64,000 nt of DNA, taken from positions 142,327 to 206,326 of the IMG/VR virus record IMGVR_UViG_3300024358_000009; one strand, written 5' to 3'. The position numbers were made by a program, and so were the translations under genes. Shown in pieces: positions 1-6,391 of the stretch (its first letter is position 1; every line of letters begins with the position of its first letter). This DNA is from a virus. The notes beneath the pieces were generated by a model. The model saw nothing but the letters and a program-made list of their open reading frames with translations, was not told the DNA's origin and did not search any database.

Positions 1-185
1 AGGTTTTGAGGTTAGGTTATTGTCCTCCCGACCTTTTGCAATATGTCGAAAGGGCTTGCAAAGAAATTGCTGCTGACCTTGAAGCGAAAGGTTTAATAGG
101 TGATACATTAATCGAAGAAGACGAATACACATATGAGGATTATTTAGCTGACAAGGCAGACAAAGAATATTACGAAAGGAACTAA
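1..185 (+). CDS. 3' end of an unrecognised small gene
   Basis: An open frame enters from outside the window (first full codon at base 3) and stops at TAA 183-185. The visible 60 residues are acidic and helical, ending DKEYYERN. I do not recognise a family. The next gene starts 2 bases after the stop, so the two are probably co-translated. Confidence 0.6.
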   Translation, partial: VLRLGYCPPDLLQYVERACKEIAADLEAKGLIGDTLIEEDEYTYEDYLADKADKEYYERN

Positions 186-187
186 TC

Positions 188-619
188 ATGTTTAAGTTTG
201 TAGAAAAGCTATTTGGTTTTGATAGTGGTCGAATTGAGTATCTTGAATCGAAATGTTTGGAACAATCGGAGCTAATTAAAAACCTTGCAGAAGGATTTAA
301 AGAACAAACATTGTTATTGCAAAAGATAAGTGAACGAAAGCAAGATATTGACTATGACAGAATTGATATAGATTACTACGATTTGGCAAACAAGATTAAT
401 TTAAAAGCCGTAGCTAGTGGAGTAGGTCTTAAATATCTAGCAGAAGAAATTGATCTTGGCGAATTAGCCAACAATATCAGCCTAGATGATTTAAGTAGTT
501 ATTTCAATGTGGATGAAGTAGCAGCTAACTTAGACTTAAATGAGGATGATTTTGTAGATACTATTGCAGAAAAAGTTTTGGAAAAACTTGTAAATAAATA
601 TAGGGCGAAAGCCGAATAA
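188..619 (+). CDS. Hypothetical protein with nonapeptide tandem repeats
   Basis: A 143-residue protein with GAAAGGA upstream of the start as ribosome site. Residues 1-62 look like a basic tip followed by a coiled coil. Residues 64-117 are six consecutive 9-residue units of the pattern xxLAxx(I/V)xL, for example YDLANKINL, KYLAEEIDL and GELANNISL. Such a regular unit suggests a small solenoid or helical stack. No enzymatic motif is visible. The stop codon lies inside the downstream promoter-like motif. Its N-terminus resembles the 72-residue coiled-coil protein at 20496-20714 (both begin MFKF). Function unknown. Confidence 0.75.
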   Translation: MFKFVEKLFGFDSGRIEYLESKCLEQSELIKNLAEGFKEQTLLLQKISERKQDIDYDRIDIDYYDLANKINLKAVASGVGLKYLAEEIDLGELANNISLDDLSSYFNVDEVAANLDLNEDDFVDTIAEKVLEKLVNKYRAKAE

Positions 620-626
620 GTATATA
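613..626 (+). promoter_or_regulatory. Promoter-like motif CGAATAAGTATATA
   Basis: The best example of the recurrent motif. It overlaps the stop of the preceding gene and sits 15 bases before the start codon at 641. The same sequence recurs before many genes in the first 31 kb. Confidence 0.65.
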
Positions 627-640
627 GAAAGGAGATGGTC

Positions 641-784
641 ATGATTAAGTTTACTCTGACAACTAAACAATTTGAACGCAGAGGCGTTATGGCAAGAGGA
701 AGCTCACGCTTTAAGGACGAAAGAAAAAATCCTAAAGGCGGTAGAAGTGGCGACAAAGTTAGATTTAAGAAGGGAGAATACTAA
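641..784 (+). CDS. Small basic protein, unknown
   Basis: A 47-residue protein behind AAAGGAG (spacing 7). It is strongly basic and glycine-rich in its second half (RFKDERKNPKGGRSGDKVRF), which would suit nucleic-acid or ribosome binding, but I recognise no family. It follows directly on the promoter-like motif at 613. Confidence 0.6.
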   Translation: MIKFTLTTKQFERRGVMARGSSRFKDERKNPKGGRSGDKVRFKKGEY

Positions 785-785
785 A

Positions 786-986
786 ATGGATGTTGATGTA
801 ACACTAAGTTTGGTTGAAATAAAACAAATTGTAGAATCTTTGAGATACGAAGTTAGGGTAAGCAATTACATGAGAAAACATCGTAGTGAATACGCAAACC
901 ATCTTATTGAACTATCCAATAGGTTGGAAAAAATAATGATCTATCATGCAAGGAAGGATGATAAAGTTAGATGCGAACAACCTTAG
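786..986 (+). CDS. Hypothetical helical protein
   Basis: A 66-residue protein. The frame stays open upstream to 672, but ATG 786 is preferred because GGGAG lies 9 bases before it and because 672-784 is occupied by the preceding gene. It is predicted helical with many charged residues. Function unknown. Confidence 0.6.
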   Translation: MDVDVTLSLVEIKQIVESLRYEVRVSNYMRKHRSEYANHLIELSNRLEKIMIYHARKDDKVRCEQP

Positions 987-1147
987 TCAAGGTTAATGTA
1001 GAGTTTATCTTGCCAGCATATCTAAGAACTAAAGAAGAAGTGGCAAGCTATATCAACACACATCTTAAGAACAACAACAATCTTAAGTATGTAATGCTTA
1101 TCGAAGGCGATGTAGAAGATTTTAACATTCAAGCAGAAAGGTTTTAA
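971..1147 (+). CDS. Hypothetical protein, 58 aa
   Basis: It starts inside the end of the previous gene (16-base overlap), a common coupling arrangement here. The sequence alternates strand and helix (VKVNVEFILPAYLRTKEE) and resembles the 55-residue protein at 9167-9334, which also opens with a valine-rich strand followed by LPA/VPD. Both may be members of one small phage family. Function unknown. Confidence 0.55.
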   Translation: MRTTLVKVNVEFILPAYLRTKEEVASYINTHLKNNNNLKYVMLIEGDVEDFNIQAERF

Positions 1148-1149
1148 CT

Positions 1150-1242
1150 ATGATTGATTTTCTTTGCTCAATGTATTTTGCTTTGGAGTTTTACCAAATG
1201 GAAGTAATCTTTAACTTGTTCGGTGATAGGATTTTGCTTTAG
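1150..1242 (+). CDS. Possible 30-aa hydrophobic peptide
   Basis: ATG lies 2 bases after the previous stop. The 30 residues are mostly hydrophobic and aromatic. The last part coincides with the first strand of a long RNA helix (1225-1235), so this may not be a gene. Confidence 0.3.
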   Translation: MIDFLCSMYFALEFYQMEVIFNLFGDRILL

Positions 1243-1538
1243 ACTTCTTAGAGGAATATTTCCTCTGCTAAAGATTTTATCAACCCGCCCAAAATCCTGT
1301 CAAGAAAAATCCGTAAGGATTTGCAAAATAGATGAACTTTTATGAAACTTGGTTTGCTACTTTCCCAAGGGGCAAAAAAAGTAGCACTTTTAATAATGTG
1401 CTGACAGTAAGCACTTTGTTTTCATTTATTGATATAAACTCTTTGGGTTCAATGACTTATGTTTATTTTTTAAATTCTTCTTGTAAGGAATACTGGTATG
1501 TTTTCCTTACAAATATAGTGGGTAGGCTTGTCCTACCC
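1225..1538 (+). ncRNA. Structured RNA block (multi-hairpin)
   Basis: About 300 bases without a convincing gene but full of strong complementary pairs. 1225-1235 pairs with 1291-1301 (11 bp, one G-U). It encloses 1237-1242 with 1268-1273 (6 bp), which encloses 1250-1256 with 1260-1266 (7 bp, loop TAT). Further hairpins are 1355-1363 with 1378-1386 (9 bp), 1481-1490 with 1503-1512 (10 bp) and 1520-1526 with 1532-1538 (7 bp). Nested perfect helices of this kind in AT-rich DNA indicate a folded RNA, a terminator array, or both. An open frame at 1332-1550 is not believed to be coding. Strand is assumed from the neighbours. Confidence 0.5.
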
Positions 1539-1617
1539 CTTCTAAATTGACCGAAATTGGATATCTTTATCTAATTGTAATTTTAAAAAATTTTTGTAAA
1601 TAATTTTTATTAGCTGA

Positions 1618-1634
1618 CGAATAAGTATATATAG
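1618..1634 (+). promoter_or_regulatory. Promoter-like motif CGAATAAGTATATATAG
   Basis: Same motif family as 613. It is followed by AGAGAGGAGTAAC but no substantial reading frame before the next copy at 1788, so the transcript may be a short RNA. Confidence 0.55.
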
Positions 1635-1770
1635 AGAGGAGTAACTATTAAAATTTGAGTTATGAGTGGGAGTTCCTGCTTTCCAAAAGGAGAGGATGAG
1701 GGGAGCCTGGAAACTAATTAGATATGTTTATCTTATTATCTATTTAAGAATTTTTTTATTTTTATATAAA
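1635..1770 (+). ncRNA. Possible short non-coding transcript
   Basis: This interval lies between two promoter-like motifs. Only a 19-codon frame (ATG 1662) is present. It contains purine-rich stretches with several GGAG or GAGG triplets and short complementary pieces, and ends in an AT-rich run. I see no protein gene here. It could be a small RNA or merely a leader. Confidence 0.25.
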
Positions 1771-1787
1771 TAAATCTGTATGGCCAA

Positions 1788-1801
1788 CGAATAAGATTAT
1801 G
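1788..1801 (+). promoter_or_regulatory. Promoter-like motif CGAATAAGATTATG
   Basis: A copy of the recurrent motif 21 bases before the start codon at 1822, with GAGGAAAGG between them. Confidence 0.55.
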
Positions 1802-1821
1802 TAAGAGGAAAGGAAAAGAAA

Positions 1822-2001
1822 ATGAAATATGAAATAACAAGAGAATTCATCGGTGGTTTATTGAATGGGTTAATCATTACCCAAACCATGAATAGTGATT
1901 GTGGTTATTATGTTGGGCAAGTTGTGAAAAATCCATATGGTAACACTTCTCCATATAAAATTTTGGAAATTAGGAAATATTCTCCAATGGTCGGCGAATA
2001 A
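1822..2001 (+). CDS. Hypothetical protein, 59 aa
   Basis: It has its own promoter-like motif and AGGAAAGGA ribosome site. The sequence is mixed strand and turn with no family recognised. The stop codon TAA 1999-2001 is embedded in the next promoter-like motif, so the C-terminal residues VGE are effectively encoded by regulatory sequence. Confidence 0.55.
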   Translation: MKYEITREFIGGLLNGLIITQTMNSDCGYYVGQVVKNPYGNTSPYKILEIRKYSPMVGE

Positions 2002-2010
2002 GTCTATATA
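1995..2010 (+). promoter_or_regulatory. Promoter-like motif CGAATAAGTCTATATA
   Basis: It overlaps the stop of the previous gene and precedes ATG 2028. The 30 bases 1973-2002 match 2305-2334 at 27 positions, so this promoter region is a duplicated unit. Confidence 0.6.
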
Positions 2011-2027
2011 GAAGAAAGGAAAGTAAA

Positions 2028-2300
2028 ATGGAAGTTAATGTAAGGGATTCAAGAAGCGTTGCAATTGGGGTCAAATATATTGGCCCAACCAATACAAGAG
2101 GTGCAAAGGTTAAAGCCTTTGTAAGATCGGCGACAAGGATGATACATAAAATTGAAATGCCTTGGGATCATGAATTCGATAATTCTGTAAATTACTGCAA
2201 TGCAGCAAAAAAATTGGTAGAAAAGATGCATTGGAGTGGAAATTTGGTCGGCGGTTGGTTAGGCGATCAATATGTGTGCGTATTCGAAAAGTGGAATTAA
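2028..2300 (+). CDS. Hypothetical protein, 90 aa
   Basis: Ribosome site AGAAAGGAAAG. An alpha/beta-looking protein with a conserved-looking hydrophobic end (GGWLGDQYVCVFEKW). No recognised family. It lies between two duplicated promoter-like units and just upstream of the DUF932 gene. Confidence 0.6.
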   Translation: MEVNVRDSRSVAIGVKYIGPTNTRGAKVKAFVRSATRMIHKIEMPWDHEFDNSVNYCNAAKKLVEKMHWSGNLVGGWLGDQYVCVFEKWN

Positions 2301-2326
2301 TTTTGGAAATATTTGCCAATGGTTGG

Positions 2327-2339
2327 CGAATAAGTATAT
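2327..2339 (+). promoter_or_regulatory. Promoter-like motif upstream of the DUF932 gene
   Basis: CGAATAAGTATAT, the second copy of the duplicated unit at 1973-2002. It is followed by a 56-base leader with a small hairpin before the DUF932 start. Confidence 0.6.
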
Positions 2340-2364
2340 GTAAGGTTGAGAGTTTTAATTTATA

Positions 2365-2377
2365 GGGCTGAAAGCCC
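2365..2377 (+). promoter_or_regulatory. Leader hairpin GGGCT-GAA-AGCCC
   Basis: A 5-bp perfect stem with a 3-base loop in the DUF932 leader, directly before the ribosome site AAGAAAGG. It could influence transcript stability or initiation. Confidence 0.4.
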
Positions 2378-2395
2378 AAGAAAGGTTTGGTCATC

Positions 2396-3532
2396 ATGTC
2401 TAATGGTAGCATCGGTATTCGTTCTGTGCGTGGTTTTTCCGGTTCGGCTTATGCTGGTGTAATCGAAAGATTCAACAATCGTAAGGATCATTATCATGAC
2501 AGTCTTTGCACTGTTGCCGGTGAATCCGCTAGGGTTCGTCCAGTTGTAGTCGATGGTAAGTTCCAGCTTCTGGATAAGAAGAACGAAAAGTTCTATACTC
2601 CAACAAAACACGCTCTTAGTCAATTCGCTCAGAAGACTAAGTGGGGTTCTTATACAATCAATAAGTTGGCAGAGTCTAAAGATGTACGCCATCACAATAT
2701 ATTGCGTGACCTTCTTGATATTTCTTTCCAAGAGTTCGGAGGAGAATATCTCTTTAGGTTCAACGATCAGGATGATACCTGTCGGGCGTTTTTGAGTGAT
2801 CGTTACGCAATCATTAATAATGGATGGGTATTGGATGAAGTCCAGAAGTTCCTACCAGCTGAATGCAAAGATGCGGTAGCTATGGATAAGTCCGGCGAAG
2901 ACTTTATCAACTTCATGGTAGTGCTACCAAGTAGCCTTAAGTCTTCCGATGATAGCGACTATCAAGGTTTGATCAAGGTTAAGAACTCTGAGATTGGCAC
3001 TCATCGCCTTGATGTTACTGCCGGTGTCTTCCGCACTATTTGTTCTAATGGTGCAATCGGTTGGGTTAAGCATAACGATGTAAGTGTAGTCCATCGTGGT
3101 AAGGTAGACTTCGAGCTTTTGGCTAATCATATTCAGTCGGCTATTAGCTCACATATTCAGGCTATGCCTACCATGATTGAAAAGCTTTTAGGTACTAAGC
3201 AAATGGGTTGGGATGGATCAATGACCCCCCTGTTTGCCTCTGTCGCTCAAACCTATAAGTTGAGCAAGAACGAAGTGGAGTCCGTTCATACGGCATGGGG
3301 TGTAGAACGCAATGAGACTCCTCAATATGCCAAGACCCTGTTCGGCGTGGTTAATAGCCTAACAAGGGGTAGTCAACGGATGGTTGAGTCTTCTTGGGAA
3401 AAGCTTAACGACATTGGTGGTGAGTTGGCCAATTACGATGAAAGTGATTGGACTGGCCTTAAAGCCAAGGCTAGGGCAATGACCTCCAAGGATGTTGAGA
3501 ATGTCTTGGGCAAGGAACTATCCTTCGCCTAA
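2396..3532 (+). CDS. DUF932 / phage-plasmid TIGR03299-like protein
   Basis: A 378-residue protein. ATG 2396 is preferred over the in-frame TTG 2387 because AAGAAAGG sits correctly before it. The middle of the protein (residues about 120-300) shows the DUF932 pattern: FRAFLSDRYAIINN-like (here CRAFLSDRYAIINN), a QGLIKVKNSEIGTHRLDV-like strand pair, RTICSNGAIG, and a helical end. DUF932 proteins are frequent on plasmids and phages and have no established biochemical activity. The gene is visibly richer in G+C and uses more CGT, GGT and GTC codons than its AT-rich neighbours, compatible with high expression or recent acquisition. A tRNA gene begins 10 bases after the stop. Confidence 0.85.
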   Translation: MSNGSIGIRSVRGFSGSAYAGVIERFNNRKDHYHDSLCTVAGESARVRPVVVDGKFQLLDKKNEKFYTPTKHALSQFAQKTKWGSYTINKLAESKDVRHHNILRDLLDISFQEFGGEYLFRFNDQDDTCRAFLSDRYAIINNGWVLDEVQKFLPAECKDAVAMDKSGEDFINFMVVLPSSLKSSDDSDYQGLIKVKNSEIGTHRLDVTAGVFRTICSNGAIGWVKHNDVSVVHRGKVDFELLANHIQSAISSHIQAMPTMIEKLLGTKQMGWDGSMTPLFASVAQTYKLSKNEVESVHTAWGVERNETPQYAKTLFGVVNSLTRGSQRMVESSWEKLNDIGGELANYDESDWTGLKAKARAMTSKDVENVLGKELSFA

Positions 3533-3542
3533 GATAACCCAA

Positions 3543-3616
3543 GGGGATGTAGACCAACAGGCAGAGTCAAAGGACTTAAAATCCTTCCAGTATGGGTTCG
3601 ACTCCCATCATCCCTA
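3543..3616 (+). tRNA. tRNA-Leu(UAA)-like, short variable loop
   Basis: Cloverleaf: acceptor GGGGATG with CATCCCT, a 3-bp D stem GAC/GTC, anticodon stem AAGGA/TCCTT with loop CTTAAAA (anticodon UAA), 5-base variable loop CCAGT, T arm ATGGG-TTCGACT-CCCAT, discriminator A, and no encoded CCA. Anticodon and A73 say leucine (codon UUA). Bacterial leucine tRNAs normally have a long variable arm, which is missing. Nearly the same anticodon and T arms occur at 9726-9798. Confidence 0.8.
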
Positions 3617-3619
3617 ATC

Positions 3620-3719
3620 CCCGCCTTACCTTTCGGGCGGGTTCCCCCATCCAGCTTGTTTCGTTTCCTTTCAGGCTGGATGCCGTCTAGGGGTGGCCTT
3701 GACCTCTCCATCCCTAGAC
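3620..3719 (+). ncRNA. Three strong hairpins after the tRNA
   Basis: A GC-rich island in AT-rich DNA. CCCGCC 3620-3625 pairs with GGCGGG 3636-3641. CATCCAGC 3648-3655 pairs with GCTGGATG 3675-3682. GTCTAGGGGTGG 3685-3696 pairs with 3708-3719 (12 bp, one G-U). There is no reading frame. It could be a structured RNA processed away from the tRNA, or a strong terminator and processing array. Confidence 0.5.
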
Positions 3720-3747
3720 ATTCTTATAAATATTTTTACCTCTGTAT

Positions 3748-3764
3748 CGAATAAGATTATATAG
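3748..3764 (+). promoter_or_regulatory. Promoter-like motif before a non-coding RNA
   Basis: CGAATAAGATTATATAG on the plus strand. No gene follows for 245 bases. Instead a folded RNA candidate begins immediately downstream, facing a copy of the same motif on the minus strand at 3911-3924. Confidence 0.6.
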
Positions 3765-3900
3765 AGGTAACCTGCTTGTCTTAGCAATGATAAGCGGGTC
3801 GCTGGGGTATTTTACCCATATTATCTAAGTCTATATAGGCGTACCTCATCCCCAATTCCCCTTATGGAAGGCCAAGTGGGCGGGTTTTCAGCGATTCCCT
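3764..3900 (+). ncRNA. Candidate structured small RNA
   Basis: GAGGTA 3764-3769 pairs with TACCTC 3842-3847 and closes a multi-branch domain. Inside are CCTGCTT 3771-3777 with AAGCGGG 3792-3798 (one G-U) and GGGTA 3805-3809 with TACCC 3813-3817. A shorter hairpin region follows (AGCG and CGCT around 3890-3906). There is no gene in this interval. The promoter-like motif ends exactly where the closing helix begins, as expected for a dedicated small-RNA transcript. Confidence 0.5.
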
Positions 3901-3910
3901 CACGCTCCTG

Positions 3911-3924
3911 TATATACTTATTCG
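3911..3924 (-). promoter_or_regulatory. Promoter-like motif on the minus strand
   Basis: The reverse complement reads CGAATAAGTATATA, identical to the 613-626 motif. It points leftward, towards the plus-strand motif at 3748, so the two would converge across the 3764-3900 RNA candidate and could produce an antisense transcript. Confidence 0.5.
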
Positions 3925-3979
3925 TTATAGAAGCGGAAATATTTTTTTAATTTTATTTAAAATATTTTTGGTTGGTGAG

Positions 3980-3995
3980 CGAATAAGACTATATA
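3980..3995 (+). promoter_or_regulatory. Promoter-like motif CGAATAAGACTATATA
   Basis: Precedes ATG 4009 with AAAGGAGAAAG between them. Confidence 0.6.
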
Positions 3996-4008
3996 AAGGA
4001 GAAAGCAA

Positions 4009-4353
4009 ATGAAGACATATCCAAAAGAGAAAGTTATAGGCCAATTCAAGGTAAAAGCCGTGGATGGATGCATAGTTAAGCCTGAGAAATGGCCTTTTGG
4101 AAGGCTTTTGATGCCATCTAGCTGGGAACCGGCAGGGCATTACCTACAAAGAGGGTGGGGAGAACATGAAGGTAGCATAGCAGTTAATGTATATATAACA
4201 GGTAGAACCATAAAGTATAACTTTAAACATGGTCACCATATAGCTATCCTTTTAGAATTTGTCGGGGATTGTGAACCAAGTACCTACACTTACGGAATCC
4301 TAGAAGTAAGATTAAACAACGGAAGCATGGAGAGAATTGATGTAAGTCCTTGA
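4009..4353 (+). CDS. Hypothetical protein, 114 aa
   Basis: It has its own promoter-like motif and an AAAGGAG ribosome site. The sequence is rich in strands and aromatic residues (KPEKWPFGRLLMPSSWEP). No family recognised. About 140 bases of AT-rich sequence without a gene follow. Confidence 0.6.
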   Translation: MKTYPKEKVIGQFKVKAVDGCIVKPEKWPFGRLLMPSSWEPAGHYLQRGWGEHEGSIAVNVYITGRTIKYNFKHGHHIAILLEFVGDCEPSTYTYGILEVRLNNGSMERIDVSP

Positions 4354-4497
4354 GATATAAGGGTTTAAAAAATTTTAGAATTTTTATATTATGTGCGACC
4401 CAATTATATTGGAATATGCCCATAATACCCCCTTAAACCCTAGTCCTCTCTCCTCTGTATGGTATGTACTTACATATACCTTATATATAAAGGAGTT

Positions 4498-4611
4498 ATG
4501 TCAAATGCTTATATTAAGAGGAGTGTTAAAAAGTGGAGAAAAGTGGTGAAAAAGCCCAAAGAAAACCCCTCAAATAATACATCGAACAAAGTAAATAATT
4601 CACCCTCATAA
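4498..4611 (+). CDS. Small basic peptide, 37 aa
   Basis: AAAGGAG lies upstream of the ATG but only 2 bases away, a short spacing. The first 22 residues are strongly basic (KKWRKVVKKPK), followed by an Asn/Ser-rich tail. The stop abuts the next promoter-like motif. Possibly a host-takeover peptide, but no function can be inferred. Confidence 0.4.
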   Translation: MSNAYIKRSVKKWRKVVKKPKENPSNNTSNKVNNSPS

Positions 4612-4612
4612 G

Positions 4613-4626
4613 CGAATAAGTATATA
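4613..4626 (+). promoter_or_regulatory. Promoter-like motif CGAATAAGTATATA
   Basis: An exact copy of the 613 motif, 11 bases before ATG 4638. Confidence 0.6.
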
Positions 4627-4637
4627 AGGAGATAGAT

Positions 4638-4832
4638 ATGAAGGATGATTTAAAGCATAGATGTGAAGACCTATATATAGTCGAAGGGGCATCTGCTGTT
4701 TTTGACTATTGCCAGTCTATTGACCATAAAGACTATGGGGATTGTGACCAATGCCAGACTTATGTTCCTATATATAAAGATTGTTGTCTTCTTTGCGGAA
4801 CAGAATTAAAAAGAGTAAACAAAACTGTATAG
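4638..4832 (+). CDS. Small zinc-ribbon protein
   Basis: A 64-residue protein. CDQCQTY and CCLLCGTE supply two CxxC knuckles about 15 residues apart, a classical zinc ribbon. Such stand-alone ribbons are common in phages and may bind nucleic acid or RNA polymerase. Specific role unknown. Confidence 0.65.
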   Translation: MKDDLKHRCEDLYIVEGASAVFDYCQSIDHKDYGDCDQCQTYVPIYKDCCLLCGTELKRVNKTV

Positions 4833-4836
4833 ATAA

Positions 4837-4850
4837 CGAATAAGTATATA
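4837..4850 (+). promoter_or_regulatory. Promoter-like motif CGAATAAGTATATA
   Basis: A third exact copy of the core, followed by a 28-base leader with AAGGAG before ATG 4879. Confidence 0.6.
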
Positions 4851-4878
4851 AGAGAAGTTATACATAAGGAGATTAGAC

Positions 4879-5205
4879 ATGGCTTTTACTTGGAGTGCTT
4901 CAGAGTGTGATGAGAACAATATTAAAAATGTTCATAATACAGATCAGGATAGAATAGCTTGGGCTTGTTTAGATATTGGCCTGAGTGGTATTACCCTTAA
5001 GAACTATAAAGAGTTCTACAGAAGAATGAGGCTTAGGGGCGAACTGTTCAATATCTATAAGGAGTTGACGCTAAATCACATATTTAACTGTATAGGTTTG
5101 GTCACATCTGCTGCTGATTTAAGCAAGTCTGATTTTCACAAGAAGACTATAGAGCTATTTAACTATCAGGTGGAAAGAGAAATAGCTTGTGGCCGTATCC
5201 CATAG
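4879..5205 (+). CDS. Hypothetical helical protein, 108 aa
   Basis: Behind the AAGGAGATTAGAC ribosome site. Mostly helical, with no membrane segment or metal motif. I do not recognise it. Confidence 0.6.
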   Translation: MAFTWSASECDENNIKNVHNTDQDRIAWACLDIGLSGITLKNYKEFYRRMRLRGELFNIYKELTLNHIFNCIGLVTSAADLSKSDFHKKTIELFNYQVEREIACGRIP

Positions 5206-5251
5206 TGTTTTTGAATTGATATAACTTGTTATTTGATAAGGAGTTATGGAA

Positions 5252-5461
5252 ATGGTTACAAACAACACCAATACACATAGATACTTTGCCGAAGTCTTCT
5301 TCCGTTCTAAGAAGGGAAACCCCTGTGCATATCATCTGTATATGGATGGTAAAGATGAGGAGGAAGTATATGGGAATATAGTAGGGAAGGTAAAGAGACT
5401 TAAGTATTTTGACAGAGTAGATAGAGTGGACATAGTAAAAATGCAACCCCTTGATAAATAA
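5252..5461 (+). CDS. Hypothetical protein, 69 aa
   Basis: ATG 5252 is preferred to ATG 5246 because AAGGAG (5238-5243) is 8 bases away rather than 2. A beta-strand with a following helix (FAEVFFRSKKGNPCAYHLYM, then acidic helix) resembles the proteins at 5475 and 46758, which have the same strand-turn-strand-helix order. Possibly one small phage family. Confidence 0.55.
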   Translation: MVTNNTNTHRYFAEVFFRSKKGNPCAYHLYMDGKDEEEVYGNIVGKVKRLKYFDRVDRVDIVKMQPLDK

Positions 5462-5474
5462 GGACTTATATCAA

Positions 5475-5693
5475 ATGAATAATGCACAATTCGACAATGA
5501 TATTCCCCCAATGATCTTTGAATTTAGGTTCACTTCCTACAACAAACAAGGTCAAGCTTATGAATCCAATAGGATGGTCAAGGCTTGTGGTATAGATCAT
5601 GCAGTAGAGAAATTTAACGAGGAATTTACAGATTGGGGAGAAGAAGTACCAAAGTGGGATTTAATGAACATTATGGCTATTGAAAGTAAATAA
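5475..5693 (+). CDS. Hypothetical protein, 72 aa
   Basis: ATG 5475 is chosen because an in-frame ATG at 5451 lies within the preceding gene and AAGG precedes 5475. The sequence IFEFRFTSYNKQGQAYESNR matches the layout of its upstream neighbour, suggesting tandem paralogues. Confidence 0.55.
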   Translation: MNNAQFDNDIPPMIFEFRFTSYNKQGQAYESNRMVKACGIDHAVEKFNEEFTDWGEEVPKWDLMNIMAIESK

Positions 5694-5706
5694 ATAGCTG
5701 TTAGGG

Positions 5707-5722
5707 CGAATATGTAAATATA
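5707..5722 (+). promoter_or_regulatory. Promoter-like motif, variant CGAATATGTAAATATA
   Basis: Same position relative to a gene start as the other copies, with the second A of AATAA replaced. AAGGAGG follows before ATG 5754. Confidence 0.5.
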
Positions 5723-5753
5723 AGGATGTAGCAAACATAAGGAGGGTCAAACA

Positions 5754-6026
5754 ATGGATGATTTCAAATATTACATTGGTGAAATTCTAGAGATTAATTG
5801 TGGTTTTGAATACGAAACAAAGTACATATTTAAAATATATGAAGATGAATCTACAGATGAACATACAGATAGAGTAGCAATGAATTGGAGGGGCGGTAGC
5901 AAGCATGATTGGGATGTAAATGAGGGCTGTTATAGATGTAGTCATACATTTATCTTTGATTCTGGATGTAAGGAAATAAGCAAAGAAGAATTCGATGTAC
6001 TATCTGAACATCTTGCCATTGTATAG
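5754..6026 (+). CDS. Hypothetical acidic protein, 90 aa
   Basis: Strong AAGGAGG ribosome site. An acidic strand-rich protein with two cysteines in CYRCSH and one further Cys. There may be a metal site, but the spacing is incomplete. Function unknown. Confidence 0.6.
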   Translation: MDDFKYYIGEILEINCGFEYETKYIFKIYEDESTDEHTDRVAMNWRGGSKHDWDVNEGCYRCSHTFIFDSGCKEISKEEFDVLSEHLAIV

Positions 6027-6037
6027 AAAGGCAAATC

Positions 6038-6211
6038 ATGGATAAGTCTAAAAAAGAACTAATACATACTGTAATTAAACAGATAGTCGATGATACAAAA
6101 CATAACTATTATGAGGGTATAACAGCATTACTTAACCATATAGATACATACAAGCTTATAGCTTTTTTACCAGAAGAAATGCATGAGAAATGGAGGGGCG
6201 ATGACTTTTAA
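6038..6211 (+). CDS. Tandem paralogue 1 of 3, 57 aa
   Basis: ATG 6038 behind AAAGGCAAATC. The C-terminal half LLNHIDTYKLIAFLPEEM is closely similar to the next two genes (DRMDIYELVALLPKEQ and DKLDIFDLLGILPKEH). All three are short helical proteins ending in a charged EKW or KKF segment. They are tandem duplicates of unknown function. Confidence 0.6.
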   Translation: MDKSKKELIHTVIKQIVDDTKHNYYEGITALLNHIDTYKLIAFLPEEMHEKWRGDDF

Positions 6212-6380
6212 AATTTTTAGAGAAGAACTTGTACACGAAGTATTCGACATGGTTTTAAACCATATAGATAATGATGACTATTCAGTCATATGGAAGATAT
6301 TAGATCGTATGGACATATATGAGCTAGTGGCTTTATTGCCTAAAGAACAGCGTGAGAAGTGGGATAGTTCTATTGTATAA
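6201..6380 (+). CDS. Tandem paralogue 2 of 3, 59 aa
   Basis: Starts 11 bases inside the previous gene at ATG 6201 behind GGAGGGG. The in-frame ATG 6183 is possible but has no ribosome site. Shares the motif IxxxLLPKEQREKW with its neighbours. Confidence 0.6.
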   Translation: MTFKIFREELVHEVFDMVLNHIDNDDYSVIWKILDRMDIYELVALLPKEQREKWDSSIV

Positions 6381-6391
6381 AGGAGTAAACA

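Noticed and set aside
1332-1550. Open frame of 72 codons in the structured block
   Set aside because: No ribosome site, low-complexity hydrophobic product, and the DNA is explained better by nested perfect hairpins.
3529-3711. Minus-strand open frame across the tRNA region
   Set aside because: It is the antisense of a perfect tRNA and three hairpins; a structural-RNA explanation is sufficient.
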